Source: Tetragonia tetragonoides
Lineage: Eukaryota; Streptophyta; Magnoliopsida; Caryophyllales; Aizoaceae
Direction: 5' to 3'
Length of the DNA stretch: 64,000 bases
NCBI GenBank assembly: GCA_038025085.1
Contig: CM076149.1
Span: forward strand, 27,758,001 to 27,822,000
Part shown: positions 9,456-22,374 of the stretch, piece after piece
Layout of the letters: each line of letters starts with the position of its first letter
Numbering within the stretch: the first letter of the stretch is position 1
The notes under the pieces: model-generated
The model's database searches: none
What the model was told of the DNA's origin: nothing
What the model saw: only the letters and a program-made list of their open reading frames with translations
Made by a program: the position numbers and the translations under genes

Positions 9456-9946
9456 TATTTTTTTTTTTGGTGCAAGTCAGAAATTGTATTAATGCTCACT
9501 GTAATGTAACAAGATTACAGTCCTTAGGCAATGCAGATCCAAGGCCACCTACTAGGTAGGGTTCCTTTTTACTACACCCGTTTACTACCTTACAACCCTT
9601 CAATCTGGTGCAACTCACTACAGGAAGTGGTTCACCATCTTTTTAAACATTACAATTTGCAAAAATTATTTCTGACTTACAGCAAAATACAAAAACATAA
9701 ATAGCTAAAAATATTACAACTTCTTCTAGCTTTTCAATTCTGCTTGGGATTGTTTCATTCCTCATTCTGCCGTGCTTCATCAACCTGCTGCTGATTACCT
9801 GCTGAAACCTGCTGCCTGAATTCCTGCATAGGTGCTTATGTCTTGCATATCTGCTGGAATCTCTGCTGAAACCCTGGTGTAATCTGATTCTGAATTTTTG
9901 TTGGTGCTGTTGTACTAAATCTACATAGATTTAGTGCAGAGAGCAG

Positions 9947-12900
9947 TTAAACTCTTTCTATCCATCTTTTATCCTTGTTGTTGGTCTTCCTTAACCTGCT
10001 GCATTGTTGTATTCTGATCCTCACTAACTGCTGAATCTGCTGCATGGTCTGCATCACAGACAGACTGCTTCCCTCGAAGTGTTTAATATTTCTGCTTCTC
10101 CAAATCCAGTAGACAGTTGCTGCAAGTCCTGCTGCATACACTTCTTTTCTGAAATTTGTGCATTTTTGCCTGCTTATCCAATTAAACATGCCCTGGATTG
10201 TGTTTGCTCTTGGTGATATCTGTAACCAACATCTCATTTGATCAAAAACTTCTGTTGCCACACTGCAGCTGAAGAAAAGGTGGCTATGGTCTTCTGGCTT
10301 TGCTTTGCACAGATTGCATACAGCATCACCATTCAGAAACCCCATTTTCTGCATCCTGTCCTTAGTTAGCAATCTCCCTGTCGAGCTAGCCATAAGAAGA
10401 AGCTGTGTCTTGGCATGGTTACCCTTCCCCAAATCAGATTAGCATGTCTATACTTTGGTAAAGCCCCTGCTAAAACACTATATCCTCTTGCAGTAGTGTA
10501 ACAACCATCAGGTTCCCCCTTCCAGACCCCTCTTGCTGTATATTGATCCTGGAAATAGCTCTTGATTTTGTTGAGCTTATTCCAGTACCAACTGGCACCC
10601 CAAGAAGGTGCATAATTCCAGAGATTGACACCCTTCAGATAGATCCCATTTATCCATTTTACCCACAAGGTGTCTTTTTTTGTGGCTAAATCCCAGATAT
10701 GTTTCCCATTTAGAGCTATATTAAACCATTTGCAGTTCTTTATGTTTATGCCCCCATTTTTCCTAGGTCTGCAAACCATATCCCATGCCACCAAGCTGGT
10801 CTTATGCTTCTGATCAGTGGAACCCCACAAGAAAAATCTGCACTTTTGTTCTACACTTTTAAGTACCCCTACAGGCATTATGAAAATGCTAGACCAGTAC
10901 ACATGTATAGAAAACAACACAGAATTTTTGAGTTGAGCTCTTCCTGCATATGAGAGATTCCTAGAAGCACATATCTGCAATTTTTTTGTCATTTTATCAA
11001 CCAAGCATTCACAGTCAATTTTGCTCCACTTAGAGGGGGATAGTGGAACTCCCAAATACTTCATAGGTAGTGTACCCTCCCTGAACCCTGATAATGCTAG
11101 CAATTCTCTGTTAATTTCTTCATTCACACCAGCTATGTAAAGGTTGGATTTCTCCTTATTAGCAAACAGGCCAGTAGCTTGTGCAAAGTAATTAATGTTA
11201 TTCATCATTATACTTACAGATTCAGGGGCAGCTTTGCAGAAGCACATAAAATCATCAGCAAAGCATAGGTGACTCAATGCTAGTTCCTTGCACATTGGAT
11301 GCCAACTGAAGCTCTTGTCCATGCATGCTAATTTCAGAATTCTTCATAAATATTCCATGACCAAAACAAAAATCAGTGGAGATATTGGGTCTCCCTGCCT
11401 AATGCCAGGTTTAGCAAGAAAGAAACCATGAACCCCCCCATTTATGTTGATGCTGAAACTTGCAGTTTGTATACATTCCAGTATCCACCCAATGAACTTA
11501 ACTGGGAAACCATACCCTTGCATCATCTCCTTGACAAAACTCCAATGAATTGTGTCGTATGCTTTCCTTAGGTCTATCTTCATCAAGCATCTGGGTGAGG
11601 ATTGCTTCCTGTTGTAATGCTTGATTAGGTCCTGACAAATCATGATGTTGTGCACTATTGACCTCTGTGCCACAAAAGCACCCTGGTTCACAGAGATAAG
11701 GTCAGGAAGTACTATTGCCATTATCCCATATAGAATCTTTGAAATGCATTTGTATATGGTGTTGCAGCAAGCAATAGGCCTGAAATCAGAAGCCTTCTCA
11801 GGGTTTTCAATTTTCTGCACAAGACAAAGATTAGTTGCATTCACCTCTTTGAGCATTTTAGAGGAATCAAAAAAATCAATAATTGCATTGGTCACTTCTT
11901 CCCCCACAATATGCCACGCTTCTTTGAAAAATCCTGAGCCAAAGCCATCAGGGCCAGGGCTTTTATTGCTGTCAATATGAAACATAGCTTTCTTCACTTC
12001 CTCAGCAGTCACTGGTGCACTAATGTTCATCTGTTGCTGCATATTTAGCCTATGTCCTGCTGAAAAGAAGCTATCTTCTGATGTGGTGTCTCTAGTACCT
12101 GATACCCCCAGCATATTCCTGTAAATCACCACAAATTCTTCAATAATCATGTTTTTGTCTTCCAATAAGATACCCTCCTGTGTCTTGATGGAATGCAATC
12201 TGTTCTGTTGCCTTCTCTGTTTCATAATTGCATGAAAGAACTGATTATTGCCATCTCCCAACTGCACCCACCTAGCCTTGCTCTTTTGTTGTAGGAATGT
12301 CTCAGCTGCCATATTCAGCTCATTAAACCTTCTCCTAGCCTGAATTTCTCCCTTCTGCAGTGCCTCATTGAGGGGCTCCTTGTTTGCATCTATCTGAGCT
12401 TGAGTCATTACAGATCTAGCAATATCAGCCTGAGCTAATATATCACTAAATTCAGCTCTATTTAACTTTTTCAGGACATGTTTCACACTTTTCAGTTTTT
12501 GATAAACCTTAAACATTTTTGTGCCTTGTGTTCTACAATTCCAGGCTTGCTGCACCAAGGCTTGGAATTCAGAGTGGAGGCTCCACATGTTAAAGAATTT
12601 AAAGGGGGATTTGCTTATAGCCAGGTTTTTGTGAAGAGTTAAGCAAATAGGAGAATGGTCATATACATCCTCTGGCAGGAACTGTAGGATGCACTGATCA
12701 AACTCCTGCATCCATAGACTGTTTACAAAAGCCCAATCTATCTTAGAGTATACTCTTTCCCCCCCCCCCCCCCTCATGCCTGTTATTCCAGGTGTATTGA
12801 CACCCAGACCAACTCATTTCAGTGAGGAAACAGCTTTCAATGCAGGATTTAAAATCCTGAATTTCAGCAAGAGTGACTGGGAGGCCGCCTTGTCTGTTCC

Positions 12901-13345
12901 CAGGTAGTAGCACATTGTTGAAGTCCCCACCAACAATCCAGGGGTTGTTGCAGATAGTAGTAAAATCATTTATATCCTTCCATAATTGCTTCCTATCTTC
13001 TTTCTCATTCATTCCATATACAAAACTCACCTTAAAATCCTTTTTCCTCTCCATATTTCTCACAATACATATGACCATTTGCATAGAGGAGAAAATAACT
13101 TCAACATGAAAATAATCTGGTAACTATCTAATCGATATTCTACCCAGCCTATGTTCATTATGGTTACTAAAAGATTCCCACTCTGGCATGAAACTTTTTT
13201 TGCATTTTTCCAAATTAACTAATCTGATTTTTGTTTCAAGAAAAGCCACCAATCCACATTTATTTTTTTTACAGAAGAGGGCCACATCCCTCTGCTTATT
13301 TGGGCCATTCAGGCCTCTAACATTCCAAATAAGGATCCTATCGAT
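9947..13345 (-). pseudogene. LINE ORF2 of L3, broken
   Basis: All domains are recognisable (GGDFNN, SKIDWAF, NKSPGPDGFGSGFF, KIDLRKAYD, FADDFMCF, CNLCKAKPEDHSHLFFSC). Lesions in sense order: start ATG changed to ATC; a TGG-to-TAG nonsense near 13126; a frameshift at a 15-nt C-run (12759-12773) after the RHE codons; a TCA-to-TGA nonsense at 11344-11346 (MEYL*RI); and a frameshift near 10385 in the zf-RVT part. It cannot make a full protein. Confidence 0.9.
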
Positions 13346-14760
13346 GACTACTAGTCAAGATAGGAGACTTACCATGTAATGGCACTTCCTCTGATATCTG
13401 ATCCTCCTGTGTTCCTGGCACTGTTGCTTGACCTTGTGCCTGCATCCCCTCCTGTTCCCCATCTACGTTTTGCAGTATATCAAAGGGATTCTGTATCTGT
13501 GTTGTAGCATTGTTAGGCTGTTGAACTTGTCTGTAGTATCCCCTTCCAGCTTTACTCCCTCTCCCTGCATTACCCATTCTATTCCTACCTCTCCCTGCAT
13601 TCTGCCATTGCTGTGATCTAGGGTTTGCTTGCTGCACAGGTAGGTGCTGCATAGGCATTGCTTGAGTCACATGCCCAGGTATGGCTTTCTTTTTCCTACA
13701 TTCATGCTCACTGTGTCCATGTTGTTTGCAATGGTTGCACAGTACAGATTTCCAGTCATACTCAACTTCTTGTTCCACTATGTTCCCCTTTTCATTCTTG
13801 TAGTGGACCTTGTCAGGATACTCACCCCCTATCTCCACTTCAACCAGTACTCCAGCATATTGAATCCCCACTTTCAGTTCTGTGTTCCTGTCAGCCATCA
13901 TTGGCCTACCTACTAAGCTTGCAATTTTGCTCAGCCCCATTGCATTCCAATACTTGACATTCAAACCAGGGAGTTTAACCCATATAGGCACAGACGTGAG
14001 CTCCTCATGAGCATAGTCTGTGTTCTCAGACCGAGGTCTGACAATCATGGGTTTATTATCAAAATGATAAACCCCTTCCTCTAGCACAGCGTCTCTCTGT
14101 TCCATAGTATCAAATCTCCAATTTAAAACCGGCATTATCAATAACTAGTCCATTTTTCATCATTGCAATTTTATTCATTCCCCTCTTCGACCAAATTCTC
14201 CTAAGAAACCCACTGAGCACATTGATAGGTGGCCTTGAACCCATGACATAGCAAACAATAGCTTGATTCCAATAATTAATTTCAGATTCTATGTCCTTGA
14301 TATTAATTTCTCCTACAGGTTTTCCCTCAAGCATAACAGGTGCTATAAACTCCAATTTAAAACCGGCATTTTTTAATTTAGTTATGTCGAATTTTTCCCA
14401 AGCTGAGGTTTTACCTGCATCTGCGAATTGCTGTTGTTTGCCTTGTTTTGTTACTTTATCCTCTTCCTCATCCGAACCTTGATTATTGGCCCTTTCCTTC
14501 ATCTTCGAAATCCACGAATTGATTTTATCCTTCGCTAATTCCATTTGCTGCACTGTCTCAGTTTGTGCATCTGGTGTCATGATTTCTGTGTCCTCCAATT
14601 CATCCGTGAGGTTGCGCATTACTCGAGCTAGGTTTTCATGAGTTGCGCTGGTACGTTTTCTTTGTGTCACATTTTTTATGGTACAAGGTGGAACTGTTGA
14701 TTTTCCCGCATCATCATCGTCATTCCCATTCCCTCGTTTAGCTTTTTCTTTCTTCCCCAT
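13338..14760 (-). pseudogene. LINE ORF1 of L3, broken by a templated insertion
   Basis: The ORF1 protein is recognisable from MGKKEKAKRGNGND to the RG-rich tail, with a normal knuckle (CNHCKQHGHSEHEC). The frame is broken near 14116-14138: 21 bases (14116-14136) are an exact copy of 14350-14370 from the same gene and replace about 4 normal bases, a net +19 nt. The translated NAGFKLE motif therefore appears twice. Confidence 0.9.
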
Positions 14761-14848
14761 TAAAACTCAGAGCTGCGTTAATGGTGGTTGACGAGCGTTG
14801 TCGAGGAGAGAGGAGAGAGCATTTTAGAGAGAGGTTGCGATGCCAATG

Positions 14849-15132
14849 CGATGGGTGATATCAGAGTTTGGGGATAAGTATGACCCTCCCGGGGCACTGG
14901 GGGTCCCCTAAAGCCATAATAGAGAGCCCCCGAAAAAATTTCGGGCGAAAACGGAAACCGGGCCCCGGGAATGCTCTAGGGGACGTCTTTTGGACCTCCG
15001 GTCGCAAGCTTTTCGACGTTAATATTTTCGCCTCATATCGCACGGGAGACCCCTAGGGGACATGGGAGGCCCCTAGGGTCGGTTATTGGATCCCTCATAG
15101 GCTTGTAACGGCGGTTTGACGCGATGCCAATG
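14849..15132. repeat. Satellite monomer S2 (start deleted)
   Basis: A 284-bp monomer. After gatgccaatg it starts at cgatgggtgatatcagag, so about 20 bases (the ttaaggcccgaaaacgggcg part) are missing. It ends with gcgatgccaatg before the L4 T-run. Confidence 0.88.
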
Positions 15133-15382
15133 TTTTTTTTTTGGTGCAAATCAGAAATTGTATTAATACCAGCTGTAATGTAACAAGATTACAGCCCACA
15201 GGGCAATGTAAATTCAAGACCACCTACTAGGTAGGGTTCCTTAGGATCTACATCCCCTAACAACCATACGAACCTAAGATTACTGGACCAGCACACTACA
15301 ACCAGTGGCTCACCATGACTGAAACAGAAAACGAAACATTCCCTACTTACAGCAACTACAAAAACATATTACAAATAACATA

Positions 15383-18300
15383 TTACAAAATCCCTATCCA
15401 TTTTTTATCCTTGCTGTTAATCTTCCTCTTGCTGCTGCATTGTTGTGCTCTGGTTCTAATCACCTGCTGAATCTGCTGTATGATTTGCGACAGGGCCATT
15501 CTGCTTCCCTCAACATATTGGATGTTTCTGCATCTTCATATCCAGTAAACTGCTGCTGCAAGCCCTGCTGCATACACTTCTTTTCTGAATCTTGAAACTT
15601 TCTGCATGCTTATCCAGTTCAGCATGCCCTGGACTGTATTTGCTTTTGCTGACATTTGCAGCCAACCCCTTAACTGAACCAGAACCTCTGTGGATACACT
15701 ACAGCTGAAGAATAGGTGATTATGATCTTCTGGTTTCAACTTACACAAGTAACGCATAGCATCTCCATTCAAGAAGCCCATTTTCTGCAGCCTATCTTTA
15801 GTTAACTGCCTTCCCCGTTGAACCAGCCAAAAGCAAAAACTTTGTCTAGGCATAGATATCTTTCCCCAAATCAAATCAGCATGTCTGTATTTTGGCATGT
15901 CTCCTGTCAATATTCTGTAACCACTAGCAGCAGAATAGATCCCATCAGTTGCACCTTTCCACACTCCCCTAGCTGAGTAATGATCATGGAAATAGCTTTT
16001 GATTTTATTAAGCTTTTTCCAGTACCAACTAGTTCCCCACACAGGAACATAGTTCCAAAAATTTTCTCCTTTCAAATAAACCCTATTAATCCATTTTACC
16101 CACAGTGTATCTTTTTTGGTGGCTAAATCCCAAATATGCTTCCCATTTAGAGCTATGTTAAACCATTTGCAATTTTTAACATTTATTCCATCATTTTTCC
16201 TTGGTCTGCATACAATGTCCCAGGCCACCAAGCTTGTCTTGTGCTTCTGTTCAGTAGATCCCCACAAGAATAATCAGCATTTTTTCTCTACACTTTTCAG
16301 TACCCCAGGAGGCATTATAAAAATGCTCGACCAGTATGCATGTATAGAGAATAATACAAAATTAATTAGTTGAGCCCTTCCTGCATATGAGAGATTCCTG
16401 GAGGCCCAAATCTGCAGCTTTTTTGTCATCTTATCCACCAAGCATTCACAATCTATTTTGCTCCATTTAGATGGAGATAGTGGCACACCCAAATATTTCA
16501 TGGGCAATGTACCCTCCCTAAACCCTGACAAGCATAACAACTCATTCTTAATTTGTTCACTAACACCAGCTACATATATATTTGATTTCTCTTTGTTTGC
16601 AAACAAACCAGTAGCTTGTGAAAAATAATTAATGCTATTCATCATGATACTCACAGATTCATGGGCAGCTTTGCAGAAGCACATCAAGTCATCAGCAAAG
16701 CAGAGGTGACTCAGTGCAAGTTCTTTGCACATGGGGTGCCAATTGAAGCTCTTGTCCATACAAGCTATCTTCAGGATCCTTGATAATTATTCCATGACCA
16801 AAACAAAAACTAATGGAGAAATTGGATCTCCCTGCCTAATGCCACATTTTGCAGCAAAGTATCCATGTGCTTCCCCATTCAAATTGATGCTGAAACTAGC
16901 AGTTTGGATGCACTCTAGTAACCAGCCACTGAACTTTACAGGGAAACCATACCCTTGCAGCATCTCCTTAATAAAACCCCAATGAATTGTGTCATAAGCT
17001 TTCCTTAGATCAATCTTCATCAAACACCTAGGAGAGGATTGTTTCCTCCTGTAACGCTGAATAAGATCCTGACATATCATTATGTTGTGAACTATTGATC
17101 TCTGAGCCACAAAAGCTGCCTGGTTCACGGAGACAAGCACAGGAAGCACTCTTGCCAATCTCCCACACAAAATCTTGGAGATGCATTTGTAGATGGTATT
17201 GCAGCATGCTATAGGCCTGAAATCAGATGCCTTCTCCGGATTAGGTATCTTCTTCACAAGACACAGATTTGTTGCATTCACCTCTTTGAGCATTTTAGAG
17301 GAATCAAAAAAATCTATGATAGCATAAGTCACTTCTTGTCCCACAATATGCCAAGCTTCTTTGAAGAATCCAGATCCAAAACCATCAGGGCATGGGCTTT
17401 TGTTACAGTCAATATCAAACATGGCTTTCTTCACCTCATCAGCATTCACAGGGGCACTCAGGATCATGTGTTGATGCAGGTCTAGTCTGTGACCTGCAGG
17501 GAAAAAACTGTCTTCTGCTGTAGTGTCCCTGACACCTCATACCCCCAACATCTCTCTGTAAAACCCCACAAATTCCTCCATAATCAAGTTTTGGTCTTCC
17601 AAAAGAACACCCTCCTGTGTCTTAATGGAATGCAAACTATTCTGCTGCCTTCTCTGCTTCATGACTGCATGAAAGAACTGAGTGTTCCCATCTCCCAACT
17701 GAACCCATTTGGCCTTGCTCTTTTGTTGTAAAAAATTCTCAGCTGTCATATTCACCTCATTATACCTCATCCTGGCCTGTATCTCTTTCTGTTGCAGTGT
17801 TTCATTTAAACGCTCCTTGTTTTCTTCTGTCTGAGCTTGAGTCATAGCAATTCTAGTAATATCAGCTTGAGCTAAAATGTCACTAAATTCATCGCTATTT
17901 AGCTTTTTCAGCACTGACCTCAACCTTTTCAGTTTCTGATAAACTCTAAACATGTTTGTGCCTTGTGTTCTGAAATTCCAGGCTTGCTGCACCATTGCTT
18001 GGAATTCAGAGTGGAGGCTCCACATGTTAAAAAATTTAAAGGGGATAATTCTTTTTGTGCATTTTTTATGAAGAGTTAAACAGATTGGAGAGTGGTCAGA
18101 TACACCCTCTGGATGAAACTGCAGAGCAAATTGATCAAACTCCTGAAACCAGAGGCTGTTGGCAAGAGCCCAATCAATTTTAGACTATACTCTCCCTCCC
18201 CCCTCATGCCTATTATTCCAGGTGTATTGACACCCAAACCAGGCCATTTCAGTGAGAAAACAGTCTTCAATGCAAGCTTTAAAATCTTGTATTTCTGCAT

Positions 18301-18775
18301 ATGTAACTGGTAATCCTCCTTGTCTGTTGCCAGGTACCAACACATTGTTGAAATCCCCTCCAATAATCCAAGGTTTATTGCAATTAATTGCAAAATCAGT
18401 AAGATCCTTCCACAATTGTTTCCTATCCTCTTTTTCATTTAGACCACATACAAAACTCACCACAAACTCCTTTTTTCTCACAAGATTAATCACTTTACAT
18501 ATGATCATTTGCACAGAGGAGAAAATCACATCAACATGAAAATAATTTGGCAACCATCTTATCCAAATTCTTCCCAACCTATGATCATTATGATTACTAT
18601 AGGATTCCCACCTTGGCATGAAACTGTTTTTGAATTTTTCCAAATTAACTTTTCTAATTTTAGTTTCTAGAAAAGCCACCAAACCACAATTATTCTTTTT
18701 GCAGAAAAGGGCAACATCCCTCTGCTTATTAGGGCCATTCAGGCCTCTAACATTCCATATAAGGATCCTATCCAT
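15383..18775 (-). pseudogene. LINE ORF2 of L4, nonsense codons only
   Basis: Starts MDRILIWNVRGLNG and ends at a TAA (15383-15385). The endonuclease, RT (KIDLRKAYD, FADDLMCF) and zinc-finger parts are all in one frame. Five in-frame stops break it: near 18185 (GGRV*SKIDW), 17537 (MLGV*), 16787 (LVME*), 16274 (EKKC*) and 15536 (YWI*RCRN). I found no net frameshift. Confidence 0.88.
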
Positions 18776-20168
18776 GACTACCAGTCAAGATAGGAGACTT
18801 ACCATGTGGTGGCACCACACCTGTGTTCTGATCCTCCTGTATACCTGGCTCTACTGCTTCACCTTGTCCCAGTTGCACCTCCTGCACTCCTCGTTCAGTT
18901 TCCAGTATATCAAAAGAGTTCTGAATCTGGGGTGTGACATTTTTAGGTTGCTGAATTTGCCTGTAGTTGCCTCTTCCTGCTCTCACTCCTCTCCCTGCAT
19001 TCCATCTACCTCTACCTCTCCCTACATTCTGCCATTGCTGGTTCCTAGGGATTTCTTGCTGTAAAGGTTGATTCTGCACAGGCACAGGTTGATTCAGAGG
19101 GGCAGAAACATCTTTCTTCTTCCTACAGTCAGGCTCACTATGCCCATATTGTTTGCAATGACTGCAAATTATAGGCTTCCAGTCATAATCCACCTCCTGT
19201 TCAACAATATTCCCCTTCTCATTCTTAAAATGCACCTTATCAGGGTATACACCTCCTATTTCAACTTCAACCAACACTCTAGCATAGTGAATCCCCACCT
19301 TGAGCTCTGTATTCCTGTCAGCCATCATTGGCCTGCCAACTAAACTTGCAATTTTGCTCAATCCCATTGCATTCCAGTATTTGTCATTTAATCCAGGGAA
19401 TTTGACCCATATAGGAACAGAGGTAAGTTCCTCATGAGCATAATCTACATTTTCAGACAATGCCCTAACTATCATGGGTTTATTATCAAAATGATAAACC
19501 CCTTCCTGTATCACAGCATCTCTTTCCTCCAGAGAGTCAAATCTAACCAGAAGTAAGCCATTTTTCATCATTGCAATTTTATTCATCCCCCTTTTTGCCC
19601 AAATTCTTCTTAGAAACCCACTGAAGACATTAATTGGTGGCCTTGACCCCATTACATAGCATACAACCGCTTGGTTCCAGTAGCTGATTTCAGATTCGAT
19701 ATCCATGAAATTAATTTCCCCCACTGGTTTACCCTCATGCATAGCAGGTGCAATAAAATCCAATTTAAACCCAACATTTTTCAATTTGGTTATATCAAAT
19801 TTTTCCCAGGCTGAGATCTTACCTACATCTGTAGATTGTTGCTGTTTGTCTTGCGCTGAAGCTTTAGCTTCATCTTCCCACGAAAAATGAGTTTTGGCCT
19901 TCTCCTTCATCTTCGAGAGCCATGAATTAATTTTCTCTCTTGCTAATTCCATCTATTGTACCGTTTCAGGTTGAACCTCAGGCGTCATGATTTCAGGGGC
20001 CTCCAATTCATTTGTAAGATTTCGAACTACCCGATCTAGGTTATCTCGGTTGGTACTGTTACATTGCCTATGAGTTGCGTTTTTTGTAGGACACGGGGGA
20101 GCCACAGAATTTTTGGCATCATCACCGTGGTTTTCAGTCCCTCGCTTTGCTTTATCCTTCTTCCCCAT
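18768..20168 (-). pseudogene. LINE ORF1 of L4, one nonsense codon
   Basis: A full ORF1 from MGKKDKAKRGTENHG to the end at GSHG*. The knuckle is CSHCKQYGHSEPDC. The sole break is a CAG-to-TAG change at 19953-19955 (ETVQ*MELAREK); the frame continues after it for 394 codons. Confidence 0.9.
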
Positions 20169-20256
20169 TAAAACTCAAAGCTTCGTTAATGGCTAACGAG
20201 CAGTGTAGAGGAGAGAGGAGAGAGCATTTCTAAAGAGAGAAACTCCTTCGATGCGC

Positions 20257-20278
20257 GATGCCAATTGCGATGCCAATG
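20257..20278. repeat. Doubled target motif between L4 and L5
   Basis: gatgccaatt (20257-20266) is followed by gatgccaatg (20269-20278) with two bases between them. It looks like the right duplication of L4 next to the left duplication of L5, with no satellite left between. Confidence 0.7.
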
Positions 20279-20675
20279 TGTTTTTTTTTGGTGCAAGTCA
20301 GAAATTGTATTATTGCTCACTGTAATGTAACAAGATTACAATCCTTAGGCAATGCAGATCCAAGGCCACCTACTAGGTAGGGTTCCTTTTTGCTACATCC
20401 CTCTACTACCTTACAACCCTTCAATCTGGTGCAACTCACTACAGGCAGTGGTTCACCATCTCTGTAAACATTACAATTTGCAAAAAATATTTCTCACCAT
20501 CTCTGTAAACATTACAATTAGCAAAAATTATTTCTGACTTACAGCAAAATACAAAAACATACAAAGTTAAAAATATTAACAACTTCTTCGAGCTTTACAA
20601 CTCTGCTTGGAGCTGTTTCATTCCTCATTCTGCCTTACTTCAACAACGTGCTGCTGATTACCTGCTGTAACGGGC
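20279..20675 (-). mobile_element. L5: short LINE fragment (3' UTR only)
   Basis: A T-run (about 20281-20289), then about 385 bp of the conserved 3' UTR including both hairpins, ending at gctgtaacgg. It is flanked by gcgatgccaatg on both sides (20267-20278 and 20674-20685), so it is a true, heavily 5'-truncated insertion and not a deletion remnant. Confidence 0.85.
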
Positions 20676-21161
20676 GATGCCAATGTTTTTTTTGTTTTTT
20701 TTTTGGTGCAAGTCAGAAAGACAAAATAAAACAGAAACACCGTGACTTACAGCAAAACAAAATACAACATATACAAAATACATTGGAATAGGCTACTGCA
20801 TTTTCCTAATTTATTCCCATCCTTGCTGTTACTCTGCTTCCTTCTGCTGGTCCTTTTGAAAACTGCTCCTGATACTGTCTGCTGGCCAGATTCTCTAGCT
20901 TTGCTGAGCTGAGCTGTTTGACCACTGCTTCTTGTTTTTCCTTTTGGGCTTCCTGCATGATTACCATCACCTGTTGCTACTGCAAATTTCTGTTGTGCCC
21001 TCTTCATCCTTCCTGATCTGCTGAGCCCCCTTCATCTGTTTTTTTTTTTTTTCCTGTGTTCTGGACTTGCTGCTGGGTATCTGCTGCACCCTGCTATCTG
21101 TTTTTCTGCATCCTGCCCTTGCTGCTGAACTGTATAATCTCCTGCTTTCAGTGCATGTAAT

Positions 21162-22374
21162 TTACAGATTGTTGGCCCATCTCCTGTCTCTGCTGGTTAA
21201 TTTCCTGTTGCAAATGCTTTGGTGGATTTTTAGCCTGATTGACTGCTGCATCTGTTGGGTAATCTGTGCCATTGGTATTCTGCTCCCCTCAGAGTAAATC
21301 AAGTTCCTGCATCTCCACAACCAGTACACAGTACCTGCAATCCCTGCTGCATATGTTTCTTTTCTGAAACTTGAGCACTTCTGTCTGCTAACCCAGCTGA
21401 GCAGGCCTTTGATTGTGTTTGCTCTTGCAGTGATTTTCAGCCAGTCCCTCAGCATTTGCAGTGCCTGTGCAGACACACTACATTGGAAGAACAGATGGTT
21501 ATGAGTTTCTGTCTCCACTGTGCACAGGTAGCATATATTATCCCCATTCAGAAAATCCATTTTCTGCATTCTATCCTTGGTCAACAATCTTCCCATGTGA
21601 GTTAACCATAGACAAAAGCTTTGTCTGGGTACTGAGATCTTCCCCCAAATCAGGTCTGCATGCCTTGACTTTGGCAGGTTGCCTAACAGTGTTCTGTACC
21701 CTCTAGCTGCACTGTAAACCCCATCCTGATCCCCTCTCCAGACTCCTCTCTGTGTGTAGTGGGCCTGGAAATGTTGCTTGATTTTGTTGAGCTTTGTCCA
21801 GTACCAACTAGCTCGCCACACGGGAGCATAGGTCAATAGTGTGCTTCCTTTCAGATACACTCCATTGACCCATTCTACCCACAGTGTATCTTTTTTGGTA
21901 GCTAGGTCCCAGACATGCTTCCCATTGAGTGCTATATTAAACAATTTGCATTGTTTAATGTTTATACCACCATTCTTCCTTGGTCTGCATACTATATCCC
22001 AGGCAACCAAGCTTGTTTTTCGCTTTTGGTCAGTAGCCCCCCATAAAAACAATCTGCATTTTTTCTCTATACTTTTCAGCACCCCAGCAGGCATGACAAA
22101 GATGCTTGACCAGTATACATGGATAGATAGTAATACAGAGTTTATTAATTGTGCCCTTCATGCATATGAGAGGTTTCTGGAGGCCCATATTTGCAATTTT
22201 GTAGTCATTTTGTCTACCAAGCATTCACAGTCTATTTTGCTCCATTTTGAGGGAGAGAGACGAACTCCCAGGTATTTCATTGGTAGAGTACCCTCCTAAA
22301 ACCCTGAGAGATACAACAGTTCATTTTTCTTCTATTCATTCACCCCTGTCACATATATACTTGATTTTTCCTTG
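21162..22374 (-). pseudogene. LINE ORF2 C-terminal fragment of L6
   Basis: Encodes the region after the RT fingers and palm (GTLPMKYLGVPL-like, KIDCECLVDKMT, NLSYA) through the zf-RVT cluster (CYLCTVETETHNHLFFQC) to the stop at 21162. In-frame stops lie near 22162 (SYA*RAQL) and 22295 (SGF*EG). The last 310 codons are open. Confidence 0.85.
22367..22374. repeat. Left target-site duplication of L7
   Basis: tttccttg sits before the L7 T-run; the same 8 bases are at 25335-25342 before the L8 T-run. The surrounding sequence is ORF2, not satellite, so this target differs from most others in the window. Confidence 0.65.

Larger units (their letters stand above)
9456..14838 (-). mobile_element. L3: full-length LINE, decayed
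   Basis: T-run with one A (9456-9468), 3' UTR to 9946, broken ORF2, broken ORF1, and a 5' UTR at 14761-14838. It is flanked by gcgatgccaatg on both sides (left ends at 9455, right ends at 14848). Closest in protein sequence to L2. The ORF2 start codon is mutated (ATC). Confidence 0.9.
15133..20256 (-). mobile_element. L4: full-length LINE
   Basis: A 10-T run, a short 3' UTR (15143-15382) of the same type as L11, ORF2, ORF1 and a 5' UTR (20169-20256). The left flank is gcgatgccaatg; the right flank has gcgatgccaat followed by a second gcgatgccaatg, which belongs to the next insertion. L4 and L11 form one subfamily: the 3' UTRs are similar and ORF1 starts MGKKDKAKRGTENHGD in both. Confidence 0.9.
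20686..22374 (-). mobile_element. L6: LINE piece with altered 3' UTR
   Basis: A T-run broken by one G (20686-20704), then ggtgcaagtcagaaa, after which the 3' UTR jumps past both hairpins to other 3' UTR sequence. The C-terminal third of ORF2 follows. At 22374 it stops at tttccttg, where L7 is inserted. The rest of its ORF2, which should begin tttgcatac, is not found to the right of L7 or L8. Confidence 0.82.
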
